NCBI GenBank assembly: GCA_045544455.1
Contig: JAZPYZ010000015.1
Span: 1-46,940 of the forward strand
DNA from: JAZPYZ01 sp045544455
GTDB lineage: Bacteria; Bacillota; Clostridia; Oscillospirales; Acutalibacteraceae
Direction of reading: 5' to 3'
Length of the DNA stretch: 46,940 bases
In this document: in pieces, positions 29,837 through 37,882 of the stretch
Numbering within the stretch: position 1 is the stretch's first letter
How the letters are laid out: the number at the start of each line of letters is the position of its first letter
Made by a program: the position numbers and the translations under genes
Notes under the pieces: model-generated
Databases searched by the model: none
Seen by the model: the letters and a program-made list of their open reading frames with translations, nothing else
What the model was told of the DNA's origin: nothing

Positions 29837-31528
29837 ATGGCAAACATGGTAAATATGGCAGAAACTCAATTGCGTACCGCCGTCGCAACCGCCGTTTCGG
29901 CGGCGCAACAAGCCGGCGCGCTTCCGGCCGGTGACCTGCCGGCTTTTGCAGTCGAAGTACCCAACGACCGTGCCCACGGCGATTTTGCGGTCAACGCCGC
30001 GATGGTCTCGGCGCGCGTCTTTTCGATGGCACCGCGTAAAATCGCCGAGGCGATTTTAGAACATCTGTCGCTCGACGGTACGGTACTGGCTCGCGCCGAA
30101 GTAGCCGGTCCCGGCTTTTTGAACTTCTTTTTGGCCGATCGTTACTACGCTGATACCGTCGCCGCCGTTTTGAACGAAGGCGACGCATACGGCCGCACCG
30201 ATTTCGGCCAAGGCCAGCGCGTTATGGTCGAATTCGTATCCGCCAACCCCACCGGCCCGATGCATCTCGGCAACGCGCGCGGTGGCGCCCTGGGCGATTG
30301 CCTGGCTTCGGTGTTGGATGCCGCCGGGTATGAGGTATGGCGTGAATTTTATATCAACGATGCCGGTAATCAAATCGAAAAATTTGCCACGTCGTTGGAT
30401 TGTCGGTATCGGCAGATCCACCTCGGTGAAGACGCGGTCGCCTTCCCGGAAGATGCGTATCAAGGCGACGATATCAAAGAACGTGCCGCCGAATTTTCCG
30501 CCATTTATGGTGATGCCTATATGCAAAAGAGTGAAGCCGAGCGCCGTAAAGCGTTGGTGGATTTTGCGTTGCCGCTTAACATCGAACGTATGCAACGCGA
30601 CATGGCGAAATACCGCATCGTGTACGACGAATGGTTTAAAGAATCTACCTTGCATGCCGGCGGCGAAGTGGCCGAAGTGTTGGACATTTTAAAACAACGC
30701 GGCTTGACGTATGAAAAAGACGGCGCCGTGTGGTATAAAGCCTCGGAATGCGGCGGCGAAAAAGACGAAGTGTTGGTGCGTGCCAACGGCACCCCGACCT
30801 ATTTTGCGGCGGATATCGCCTACCATCGCAACAAATTCAACCGCGGTTTTGACCGGTTGATCGATGTGTGGGGCGCGGACCACCACGGCCACGTCGCTCG
30901 AATGAAAGGGGCGCTGGATGCCATCGGCATGCAGGGCGACCATTTCGAAGTGGTGCTCATGCAACTCGTTCGTTTGATGCGTGACGGCGAAGTGGTGCGT
31001 ATGTCCAAACGATCCGGCAAAGCGATCCAACTCGCCGACCTGTTGGATGAAGTACCGGTCGATGCGGCGCGTTTCTTCTTCAACCTGCGCGAATCCACCA
31101 GCCAGGTCGACTTTGACCTCGATTTGGCGATCGAAGAATCGTCGTCTAACCCGGTGTACTATGTGCAGTATGCCCACGCGCGTATCTGCTCCATCTTCCG
31201 CAACCTCGAAGCCGACGGCATCACGCTCGGTGATGTCGATGCCGATACGTTATCCAAACTCGGCACCCCGGAAGAACGCGAATTGATCCGTCACATCGCG
31301 GCCTATCCGGAAGAGATTGTCGGCGCGGCTAAAGCGTCGGATCCGGCGCGTATGACGCGATATAGTATGGAACTGGCAACCTTGTTCCACAAATTCTACA
31401 ATGCCTGCCGCGTCAAAGGAGACGACGCTGCCCTCACCCAAGCGCGTTTGGCGTTATGTGCAGCGGTGCGGATCACCCTGTGCAACGTGCTCGGTTTGTT
31501 GAAGATCGACGCACCGGAAAGCATGTGA
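29837..31528 (+). CDS. argS: Arginyl-tRNA synthetase
   Basis: A 563-residue class I synthetase. The N-terminal Arg-S domain (residues 1-95) recognises the tRNA D-loop; the HIGH motif appears as HLGNARGG near 133, the KMSK equivalent as RMSKRSGKAIQ near 390, and the C-terminal DALR anticodon-binding domain ends GLLKIDAPESM. GAGGGAACC lies before ATG 29837; the in-frame GTG at 29810 has no ribosome site. Confidence 0.96.
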   Translation: MANMVNMAETQLRTAVATAVSAAQQAGALPAGDLPAFAVEVPNDRAHGDFAVNAAMVSARVFSMAPRKIAEAILEHLSLDGTVLARAEVAGPGFLNFFLADRYYADTVAAVLNEGDAYGRTDFGQGQRVMVEFVSANPTGPMHLGNARGGALGDCLASVLDAAGYEVWREFYINDAGNQIEKFATSLDCRYRQIHLGEDAVAFPEDAYQGDDIKERAAEFSAIYGDAYMQKSEAERRKALVDFALPLNIERMQRDMAKYRIVYDEWFKESTLHAGGEVAEVLDILKQRGLTYEKDGAVWYKASECGGEKDEVLVRANGTPTYFAADIAYHRNKFNRGFDRLIDVWGADHHGHVARMKGALDAIGMQGDHFEVVLMQLVRLMRDGEVVRMSKRSGKAIQLADLLDEVPVDAARFFFNLRESTSQVDFDLDLAIEESSSNPVYYVQYAHARICSIFRNLEADGITLGDVDADTLSKLGTPEERELIRHIAAYPEEIVGAAKASDPARMTRYSMELATLFHKFYNACRVKGDDAALTQARLALCAAVRITLCNVLGLLKIDAPESM

Positions 31529-31557
31529 TTTGAGGAACCATACCCAGTAAAAAGCAG

Positions 31558-31586
31558 TTGAAACAGCGATAAAATTCCATTATAAT
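31558..31586 (+). promoter_or_regulatory. Promoter of the darA-holB-ricT block
   Basis: TTGAAA (31558-31563), 17 bases, TATAAT (31581-31586). Confidence 0.75.
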
Positions 31587-31617
31587 AAAAGTAGCTTATT
31601 CGATAGGGGGTTTTTCT

Positions 31618-31938
31618 ATGAAATTGATGATCGCTATTGTGAATAAAGACGATAGTGCAGCGGTCGCGGCGGCGGTAACCAAAGCCGGATACGCCATGAC
31701 CAAACTCGCCACCACCGGCGGCTTTCTCATGGCCGGTAACACCACCTTTTTGCTCGGCCTCGAAAACGAGCAGGTGGAACCGGTGATCGAACTCATCAAA
31801 ACCCATGCTAAAAAACGGTCGGCAGTGGTGTCCAGCACCACGTTGGCGAATTCGGCGTACGGCGCGTTCCCGATGGAAGTCACCGTCGGCGGCGCAACCA
31901 TTTTTGTAACCGATATCGAACGGTTTGAAAAAGTCTAA
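31618..31938 (+). CDS. darA: Cyclic-di-AMP receptor protein (DarA/PstA)
   Basis: A 106-residue PII-like protein. MKLMIAIVNKDDSAAV, the glycine-rich TKLATTGGFLMAGNTTFLLG and the long T-loop segment ending in NSAYGAFPMEVTVGGATIFV match DarA, a trimer that binds c-di-AMP. The downstream effector is unknown in any species. It is the first gene of a block in B. subtilis-like order (yaaQ-holB-yaaT); the yaaR gene present there between them is missing here. Confidence 0.93.
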   Translation: MKLMIAIVNKDDSAAVAAAVTKAGYAMTKLATTGGFLMAGNTTFLLGLENEQVEPVIELIKTHAKKRSAVVSSTTLANSAYGAFPMEVTVGGATIFVTDIERFEKV

Positions 31939-31951
31939 GGAATGAAACACC

Positions 31952-32941
31952 ATGCGGTTTGACGGATTTGCAGGAAATGAACAAGCCAAACGGCAGGCAT
32001 CCGCATTTGCGGATGCCGGTCATTTTCCGCATGCCCTTTTGATCGAAGGGCCGATCGGTTCCGGCCGCAAAACCTTTGCCGGTCTGATCGCGCAAGCAGC
32101 GGTCTGCACCGGTTCCGGCGAAAAGCCGTGCGGCGTATGTGCCGCTTGCCGCAAAACCGCCGCCGGCATCCATCCGGACGTCGAACTGATCAGCGGTTCG
32201 GGCGGCGCGCGCTCGTTTCATATCGATACGGTGCGTGACCTGTGCAAGCGCGCGATCTTGATGCCGAACGAGGCCCATCGTCGCGTTATGATCTTAACCG
32301 ACGTGCAAACCATGACGGCGGCCGCGCAAAACGCGTTACTGAAAATATTAGAAGAACCGCCGTCTCATTTATTGTTTATCCTCACCTGCGAAAACCGCGC
32401 ACAATTGCTCGCAACCATTCGGTCACGGGTGATGTGCTTGACGATGTCGCCGGTCGAAGAGGACGAAGGCGTTACCACGCTTTGCCGCCTCGATCCGTCG
32501 GTTTCGGCAGACGAATGGCGACAAGCCATTCGCGTGTTCGGCGGTGTAATCGGGCAAACGCTGGCCGGCGTGCAAGACGGCGGATTCCGACAGGTGCAGG
32601 AGATGACCGCGGCTCTGGCCGAGGCGGTGATCGCGCCGGACGAGTTGGCGTTGCTCAAAGCGACCGCTCCGTTGGAAAAGAATAAACCGTTGGCCGACGG
32701 GGTACTTGGCGGTTTGCTGCTGATCTTCCGGGACGCGTTATGCGAACGGGTAGGCGGTGGCAGTCCGATGTCCACCGCGCCGGACGTGGCTAAACGGTTG
32801 GCACGCGCATTAACCAAACGGCACTTGATGGCATTGGTAACCCAAACGTTAGCCCTGCAGCGCATGCGGGACACCAACATGAACCATACCTTATTTCTAA
32901 CTCAACTTTGCGCCCGGTTGCGACAAGCGGCCGGCAAATAA
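31952..32941 (+). CDS. holB: DNA polymerase III delta' subunit
   Basis: A 329-residue clamp-loader subunit. Features in order: a P-loop-like EGPIGSGRKTFAGL near 30, the zinc module with VCTGSGEKPCGVCAAC near 50-65, the sensor region LKILEEPPSHLLFIL near 130 and TIRSRVMCL (SRC-like) near 150. The C-terminal third is the helical collar domain. It lies between darA and ricT, its standard neighbours. Confidence 0.92.
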   Translation: MRFDGFAGNEQAKRQASAFADAGHFPHALLIEGPIGSGRKTFAGLIAQAAVCTGSGEKPCGVCAACRKTAAGIHPDVELISGSGGARSFHIDTVRDLCKRAILMPNEAHRRVMILTDVQTMTAAAQNALLKILEEPPSHLLFILTCENRAQLLATIRSRVMCLTMSPVEEDEGVTTLCRLDPSVSADEWRQAIRVFGGVIGQTLAGVQDGGFRQVQEMTAALAEAVIAPDELALLKATAPLEKNKPLADGVLGGLLLIFRDALCERVGGGSPMSTAPDVAKRLARALTKRHLMALVTQTLALQRMRDTNMNHTLFLTQLCARLRQAAGK

Positions 32942-32956
32942 ACGCAGGAGGACAAC

Positions 32957-33823
32957 ATGGCGGAAATTATCGGAGTCCGTTTTAAAAACGACGGAAAAGT
33001 ATACTATTTCAATCCCGACGGCCGTACGTATAAAACGGGAGATCGGGTAATCGTCGAAACGGCGCGCGGATTGGAATGTGGCGAAGTGGCGGTTGGCAAC
33101 CGTGACGTATCGGACGATACCATCGTCAAACCGTTGAAATCGGTGATTCGTGCCGCGACCGAAAAAGATCTCAAACAGGTGGACGAAAACCTAAAAAAAC
33201 GCGACAATGCGTTAAAGATCTGTCAAGAAAAGATCGCCGCCCATAAACTGGAAATGAAACTAGTCGACGCGGAATACGCGTTTGACGGTTCGAAAATATT
33301 GTTTTATTTCACCGCTGACGGGCGGGTGGATTTCCGCGAACTGGTCAAGGATTTGGCCGGCGCGTTCCACACCCGCATCGAACTGCGCCAGATCGGCGTT
33401 CGGGACGAAGCCAAAATGCTCGGTGGACTGGGCATTTGTGGCCAACCGTTTTGTTGCAACCGGTTCCTCAACGAATTCCAACCGGTATCCATCAAAATGG
33501 CGAAAGAGCAAGGTTTGTCTCTCAACCCGACCAAAATTTCGGGTAGTTGCGGCCGCCTTATGTGTTGCTTGAAATATGAACAGGAAGCGTACGAGTCGTT
33601 GCTCAAGATCACCCCGAAACAAGGCGCGGTCGTCACCACCCCGGAAGGTAAGGGCGTCGTTGCGGAAGTCAGTTTGCTGACCGGCAAACTGAAAGTGCGG
33701 TTGGATAAATCGCCCGATTCGCCCCCTGTCACGATGGATCGCCGAGACGTCAAGGTCATCAAAGATCATAAAATCAAGGTGGAGAAAGCCGAGGCCGAGC
33801 AGTTGGCCGAACTCGAAGAGTAA
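32957..33823 (+). CDS. ricT: RicT/YaaT PSP1-domain protein
   Basis: A 288-residue protein with a PSP1 C-terminal domain. Cysteine motifs GGLGICGQPFCCNRF near 160 and GSCGRLMCCLKYE near 195 match the ligands by which the B. subtilis RicA-RicF-RicT (Y) complex binds [4Fe-4S] clusters; that complex directs RNase Y-dependent maturation of many mRNAs. GCAGGAGG precedes ATG 32957. A ferredoxin gene follows at 33961, an attractive partner in context. Confidence 0.93.
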   Translation: MAEIIGVRFKNDGKVYYFNPDGRTYKTGDRVIVETARGLECGEVAVGNRDVSDDTIVKPLKSVIRAATEKDLKQVDENLKKRDNALKICQEKIAAHKLEMKLVDAEYAFDGSKILFYFTADGRVDFRELVKDLAGAFHTRIELRQIGVRDEAKMLGGLGICGQPFCCNRFLNEFQPVSIKMAKEQGLSLNPTKISGSCGRLMCCLKYEQEAYESLLKITPKQGAVVTTPEGKGVVAEVSLLTGKLKVRLDKSPDSPPVTMDRRDVKVIKDHKIKVEKAEAEQLAELEE

Positions 33824-33864
33824 TCGGCGTTAAAATCTGATGCGCGAAAAAGCGCAAGAATAAG

Positions 33865-33892
33865 TTGATTTTTTCGAATTTTGTGATATACT
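33865..33892 (+). promoter_or_regulatory. Promoter of the ferredoxin gene
   Basis: TTGATT (33865-33870), 16 bases, TATACT (33887-33892). The leader contains a GGGTG / CACCC hairpin before the AAGGAGG site. Confidence 0.6.
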
Positions 33893-33960
33893 GTAAGAAA
33901 GTGTGTACATTCGGGTGGGATTTTCACCCGGTTGCAAGATAAAAAGGAGGTGCTGAGATC

Positions 33961-34131
33961 ATGGCTTATGTTATCAATGATGATTGCATCGCGTGCGGCG
34001 CTTGCGCGGACGGTTGCCCGGTAGAAGCGATTGCCGAAGGTGATGGCAAATTCGTTATCAACGCGGACACCTGCATCGATTGCGGTGCGTGTGCCGATGT
34101 CTGCCCCGTAGGAGCTCCTGTGGCAGAATGA
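33961..34131 (+). CDS. 2[4Fe-4S] ferredoxin
   Basis: A 56-residue clostridial-type ferredoxin, too short to show up in simple long-ORF scans. The two cluster motifs are CIACGACADGCP near residue 9 and CIDCGACADVCP near 38; MAYVINDDC opens it and the C-terminus is VGAPVAE. AAAAAGGAGGTG precedes the ATG. It has its own promoter and terminator, so it is expressed separately from ricT. It acts as a low-potential electron carrier in the cytoplasm and is a further sign of an anaerobe. Confidence 0.96.
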   Translation: MAYVINDDCIACGACADGCPVEAIAEGDGKFVINADTCIDCGACADVCPVGAPVAE

Positions 34132-34143
34132 TTTTCGACAAGA

Positions 34144-34185
34144 ATGCCGGTCAGGTCTGAAAGGGCTGGCCGGCATCTTTGTTTT
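34144..34185 (+). terminator. Terminator of the ferredoxin gene
   Basis: ATGCCGGTCAG / GCTGGCCGGCAT stem with a ten-base loop, followed by CTTTGTTTTTG. Confidence 0.75.
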
Positions 34186-34216
34186 TGCTAAACGTATCTC
34201 TTAGGAGGTTTCAGAT

Positions 34217-34870
34217 ATGCGCTGGGAACAATTGGGCGCGATTTCATTATTGACCGATACCGATTGTGCCGTACAAACGGACGGTTTGTTGTTGGCGCGG
34301 TTCTCCGCACCGAAAGCGGCCGAACGTGTTTGTGATCTTGGCACCGGTTGCGGCGTGATGCCGGCCGTGTGGTTAAACGATCCCGGTTTTTACGGGGTGG
34401 TCACCGGTGTGGAACGCAACGCCGATGCGGTCGCGATCTGTCGCCAAACGATCGATAAAAACAGACTGGGCTCGCGGTTTGTGTTGCTGGAACAGGATTG
34501 GAACACGCTGGAAAAACGCACCTTTGACCGTGTGGTGTGCAATCCGCCGTATTACCCGGTCAATTCCGGTATGAGCAATTTGGAAAAGTTGCGCAACGAG
34601 GCCCGTCACGAAGACGATCAACATCCGTTGGAAAGCGTGTTGCGCGTCGGGGCCAGTTTGTTGCAAACCGGCGGTCGATTTGCATTATGTCACAAACCGG
34701 AACGTCTGTGCGAAGTGTTAGAGGGGATGCGCGCCGTCGGGCTCGAACCCAAACGGTTGCAGATGGTACAACACCACGCCGAAACACCGCCGTGGTTGTT
34801 CTTGTGTGAAGCCCGTCGTAACGGGCGACCGGGACTGTCGGTGTTGCCGACACTGGTCACAAACGATTGA
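34217..34870 (+). CDS. tRNA1(Val) adenine-N6 methyltransferase-like (YabB)
   Basis: A 217-residue SAM-dependent methyltransferase. The SAM motif VCDLGTGCGVMPAVW lies near residue 40 and the N6-adenine signature VVCNPPYYPV near 112. Both match the YabB/TrmN6 group that modifies A37 of tRNA1(Val). It is followed by rsmI, as in B. subtilis (yabB ... yabC). TTAGGAGG precedes ATG 34217. Confidence 0.9.
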   Translation: MRWEQLGAISLLTDTDCAVQTDGLLLARFSAPKAAERVCDLGTGCGVMPAVWLNDPGFYGVVTGVERNADAVAICRQTIDKNRLGSRFVLLEQDWNTLEKRTFDRVVCNPPYYPVNSGMSNLEKLRNEARHEDDQHPLESVLRVGASLLQTGGRFALCHKPERLCEVLEGMRAVGLEPKRLQMVQHHAETPPWLFLCEARRNGRPGLSVLPTLVTND

Positions 34871-34888
34871 TAGAAACGGGATGATACT

Positions 34889-35725
34889 TTGTCCGGACAG
34901 TTAACGCTGGTCGGCACCCCGATCGGCAACCTGTCGGATTTTTCGCCGCGCGCGATCCAGGCGCTCGAACAATGTGATTTTATCGCGGCGGAAGACACGC
35001 GGGTAACCTTAAAATTACTCAACCATTTCGGCATCAAAAAGCCGTTGGTGAGTTATTACGAACAAAACAAACGTGAACGCGGCCCACAGATCTGTGAGCG
35101 CCTGCTCGCCGGTGAGCACGCCGTGCTCGTCACCGATGCCGGCATGCCGGCCATCTCCGATCCCGGCGAAGATCTGGTAGCCGAATGTCGCGCGCGCGGC
35201 ATTTCGGTGGGAGTGGTCCCCGGCCCAACCGCCGTCACCACAGCACTCGCGGTATCGGGCTTGCCCACCGCACGGTTCACGTTCGAAGGGTTTTTATCGG
35301 TCAACAAACGCAGTCGCCGTGAACGGTTGGCCGAACTGGAACACGAACCGCGCACCATGGTGTTTTACGAAGCACCCCACAAACTCAAAACCACGCTTGA
35401 CGATCTGTACCGCACGTTCGGCGACCGTCGCGTTTCGTTGGTACGGGAACTGACCAAACTGCACGAAGAGGTATTGCTCACTACCTTGTCGCAGGCGATC
35501 GCGCATTATGAGCAACAGCCGCCTCGTGGCGAGTTTGTGGTTATTGTCGAAGGCAAACCGGCCGATAAACCGACTGCCACCTCTCCGGAAGAGGCCGCCG
35601 AAATGGCGCGTACACTCATGCGTCGTGACGGAGTATCGGTCGCCGCAGCGGCCAAACAAGCAGCCGCCCAAACCGGTTGCAAAAAAGGAGATATTTATCG
35701 GTTGCTTGTCGACGATGAGGGTTGA
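34889..35725 (+). CDS. rsmI: 16S rRNA 2'-O-methyltransferase (C1402)
   Basis: A 278-residue tetrapyrrole-methylase-fold enzyme that methylates the ribose of C1402. GTPIGNLSDFSPRAIQAL is the family start, followed by AEDTRVTLKLL, VTDAGMPAISDPGEDLV and VVPGPTAVTTALAVSGL; the C-terminal HTH-like tail ends YRLLVDDEG. The start is TTG 34889 with a weak ACGGGA site. Its last bases contain the -35 box of the aromatic operon promoter. Confidence 0.94.
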   Translation: MSGQLTLVGTPIGNLSDFSPRAIQALEQCDFIAAEDTRVTLKLLNHFGIKKPLVSYYEQNKRERGPQICERLLAGEHAVLVTDAGMPAISDPGEDLVAECRARGISVGVVPGPTAVTTALAVSGLPTARFTFEGFLSVNKRSRRERLAELEHEPRTMVFYEAPHKLKTTLDDLYRTFGDRRVSLVRELTKLHEEVLLTTLSQAIAHYEQQPPRGEFVVIVEGKPADKPTATSPEEAAEMARTLMRRDGVSVAAAAKQAAAQTGCKKGDIYRLLVDDEG

Positions 35726-35750
35726 CAAATAGAATAATTAGGACTATTAT
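35722..35750 (+). promoter_or_regulatory. Promoter of the aromatic amino acid operon
   Basis: TTGACA (35722-35727, overlapping the rsmI stop), 17 bases, TATTAT (35745-35750). Transcription should begin near 35757, 37 bases before the leader peptide. Confidence 0.8.
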
Positions 35751-35793
35751 ATAAACAATATTTTCCGATATTCACGCGAAAGGATGGTTTCTT

Positions 35794-35895
35794 GTGCGTA
35801 CGCGGCATAGCTATTATACGTATTTTGGTTTCGGCGGCACCCGTCGGGGCTATTTTAGCTATACCGTACAAGCAAACGATACGAGAAACGCGTGA
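35794..35895 (+). CDS. Tyr/Phe-rich leader peptide of the aro operon
   Basis: A 33-codon frame, GTG to TGA, behind GAAAGGATGG. It contains the runs YYTYFGF (residues 7-13) and YFSY (20-23): five Tyr and three Phe in 17 positions, all within a peptide with no other visible function. It lies between the operon promoter and an intrinsic terminator, and the antiterminator arm begins right before its stop codon. By analogy with pheA/trp leaders, ribosome stalling at scarce Tyr- or Phe-tRNA would switch the RNA to the read-through form. Confidence 0.72.
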   Translation: MRTRHSYYTYFGFGGTRRGYFSYTVQANDTRNA

Positions 35896-35958
35896 TAACC
35901 AAGGAGTAGATATTGGGTATTATTAGGCGAGACTCGTGTCACGAGTCTCGCTTTTTTT
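35881..35958 (+). promoter_or_regulatory. Attenuator: antiterminator arm and intrinsic terminator
   Basis: Terminator: GCGAGACTCGT (35927-35937) pairs with ACGAGTCTCGC (35941-35951), then seven T (35952-35958). Competitor: ACGAGAAACGC (35881-35891), lying on the last leader-peptide codons, can pair with the same 35927-35937 strand, with five pairs, a three-base mismatch and three pairs. A ribosome at the stop codon would cover it and permit termination. Confidence 0.72.
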
Positions 35959-35996
35959 GTAAAGAAAACCATTTTCCGAAAGGACGATGAGCGTGT

Positions 35997-37028
35997 ATGA
36001 TTATTGTATTAAAACCGAATGTTGCCCGTGATCAAATCACCGGCTTTTGTGACCATTTGACCAAATCGGCCGGTGTCAAGATTGATATTTCGTACGGTGA
36101 AAATTCGATTATTCTCGGTTTGGTGGGTGACACCACCGCCATCGATACCGATGCGCTCTGCGCGCAGGAAATCGTCTCGACCGTTCGCCGCATCGGGGAA
36201 CCGTACAAGCGCGCCAACCGTAAATTTCATCCGCACGATACCGTCATCGATTTAGGGCACGGTTCCCAAATTGGTGGCGGTGCGTTTTCGGTCATCGCCG
36301 GCCCGTGTTCGGTCGAAGGGGAAGACCAGATCTCGTCGGTCGCCACCTCTGTCAAAGCATCGGGCGCTGCCTTTTTACGCGGCGGCGCGTTCAAACCGCG
36401 CACTTCGCCGTACGCGTTCCAAGGCCTACGCGATAAAGGCATCGATCTGCTTTGTCATGCACGCGCCCATACCGGTCTGCCGATCGTCACCGAGATCATG
36501 TCGCCGGCGCATCTGCCGATGTTCAAGGATGTCGACGTCATTCAAGTTGGCGCGCGTAACATGCAAAACTTTGAATTGCTCAAAGAACTGGGTTCTTGCG
36601 GTAAACCGGTATTGCTCAAACGCGGCCTGGCCAACACCATCGAAGAATGGCTCATGAGCGCCGAATACATCATGGCGTCGGGCAACCCGCAGGTCATCTT
36701 GTGCGAACGCGGCATCCGCACCTTCGAAACCGCCACCCGTAACACGCTCGACATTTCGGCGGTACCGTTGGTCAAACAACTGTCGCATCTGCCGGTCGTG
36801 GTCGATCCGTCCCACGCCGCCGGCATCAGTTCGTTGGTCGAACCGTTGGCACTCGCGTCGCTTGCCGCCGGCGCAGACGGCCTGATTATCGAAGTACACA
36901 ACGATCCGCCCCGTGCCTGGTCGGACGGCGCGCAATCGCTTACCCCCGAACAATTCGATGGCGTTACCGCCAAACTGCGTAAAGCCGCCCCGTTGTTCGG
37001 TAAAACCTTTTGTGAACGGGAGGATTAA
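35997..37028 (+). CDS. aroF: DAHP synthase (3-deoxy-7-phosphoheptulonate synthase)
   Basis: A 343-residue enzyme condensing PEP and erythrose 4-phosphate, first step of the shikimate pathway. Residues 1-70 (MIIVLKPNVARDQITGFCDH ...) form the N-terminal ferredoxin-like domain of the type I-beta class, which mediates feedback in relatives. The barrel follows with IAGPCSVEGEDQI, FLRGGAFKPRTSPYAFQG, QVGARNMQNFELL, LLKRGL and DPSHAAG. It is the first structural gene behind the attenuator. ATG 35997 follows AAAGGACG. Confidence 0.96.
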   Translation: MIIVLKPNVARDQITGFCDHLTKSAGVKIDISYGENSIILGLVGDTTAIDTDALCAQEIVSTVRRIGEPYKRANRKFHPHDTVIDLGHGSQIGGGAFSVIAGPCSVEGEDQISSVATSVKASGAAFLRGGAFKPRTSPYAFQGLRDKGIDLLCHARAHTGLPIVTEIMSPAHLPMFKDVDVIQVGARNMQNFELLKELGSCGKPVLLKRGLANTIEEWLMSAEYIMASGNPQVILCERGIRTFETATRNTLDISAVPLVKQLSHLPVVVDPSHAAGISSLVEPLALASLAAGADGLIIEVHNDPPRAWSDGAQSLTPEQFDGVTAKLRKAAPLFGKTFCERED

Positions 37029-37031
37029 CCC

Positions 37032-37874
37032 ATGAACACGATCGTAGTGGTAGGATTAGGTCTCATCGGCGGTTCGATGGCCCTGGCCTTGTCTGCCACC
37101 GGTAAATACACCGTGCTCGGTATCGATACCGATCCCGACACCGCCACCCAAGCGGTATCGCGCGGCGCGGTCACACAATGCGGCGACGTATCGTTGTTAG
37201 GGCTGGCCGACGTGGTGGTGATGGCGTTATCACCGCGCGGCACCGTTGCGTTTTTACAACAATACGCGTCGCTCATCCAACCGAACGCGCTCGTCACCGA
37301 CGTGTGCGGCATTAAGCGCGATGTGGTGTCGGCGTGCGAACCGATCTGTGCACAGCACGGCTTACGGTTCGTCGGCGGTCACCCTATGGCCGGCAAAGAA
37401 CACAACGGCTTTGTCAACGCCGATGCGAACTTGTTTGTCTGCGCCAGTTATCTCATTGCCGCCACCGATCGCAGCGATCCGCGCGCAATCGAACAGGTCA
37501 AAACTTTGGCCACCGATATCGGTTGCCGCCAAACGGTGATGACCACTCCCGAAGATCATGATCAGATCATCGCGTTCACCAGTCAACTGCCACACGTACT
37601 CGCCGGCGCATACGTCAAATCCGCCCGTTGCGCGCGGCAACAAGGGTTTACCGGCGGCAGTTATCAAGACGTGTCGCGTGTCGCTACCGTAGATGAACAG
37701 TTGTGGACCGATCTGTTTTTAGGCAATCGTGACAATTTGATCACCGAGATCGACGATCTTATCGCGCATCTCACCGCCTACCGTGCGGCGCTTGCCGATC
37801 AAAACGCCGCCGCGCTGTCCGACGTCATTCGTAAAGGACGCGAGATCAAACAAACGCAAAACAACAAGGAGTGA
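37032..37874 (+). CDS. tyrA: Prephenate dehydrogenase
   Basis: A 280-residue NAD-dependent enzyme making 4-hydroxyphenylpyruvate for tyrosine. GLGLIGGSMALAL is the NAD fold; VGGHPMAGKEHNGF holds the catalytic His; the helical dimer domain follows (HDQIIAFTSQLPHVLAGAYV). No C-terminal ACT domain, so feedback would rest on the leader and on other enzymes. It begins three bases after aroF. Confidence 0.94.
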   Translation: MNTIVVVGLGLIGGSMALALSATGKYTVLGIDTDPDTATQAVSRGAVTQCGDVSLLGLADVVVMALSPRGTVAFLQQYASLIQPNALVTDVCGIKRDVVSACEPICAQHGLRFVGGHPMAGKEHNGFVNADANLFVCASYLIAATDRSDPRAIEQVKTLATDIGCRQTVMTTPEDHDQIIAFTSQLPHVLAGAYVKSARCARQQGFTGGSYQDVSRVATVDEQLWTDLFLGNRDNLITEIDDLIAHLTAYRAALADQNAAALSDVIRKGREIKQTQNNKE

Positions 37875-37882
37875 TCCGGTTT

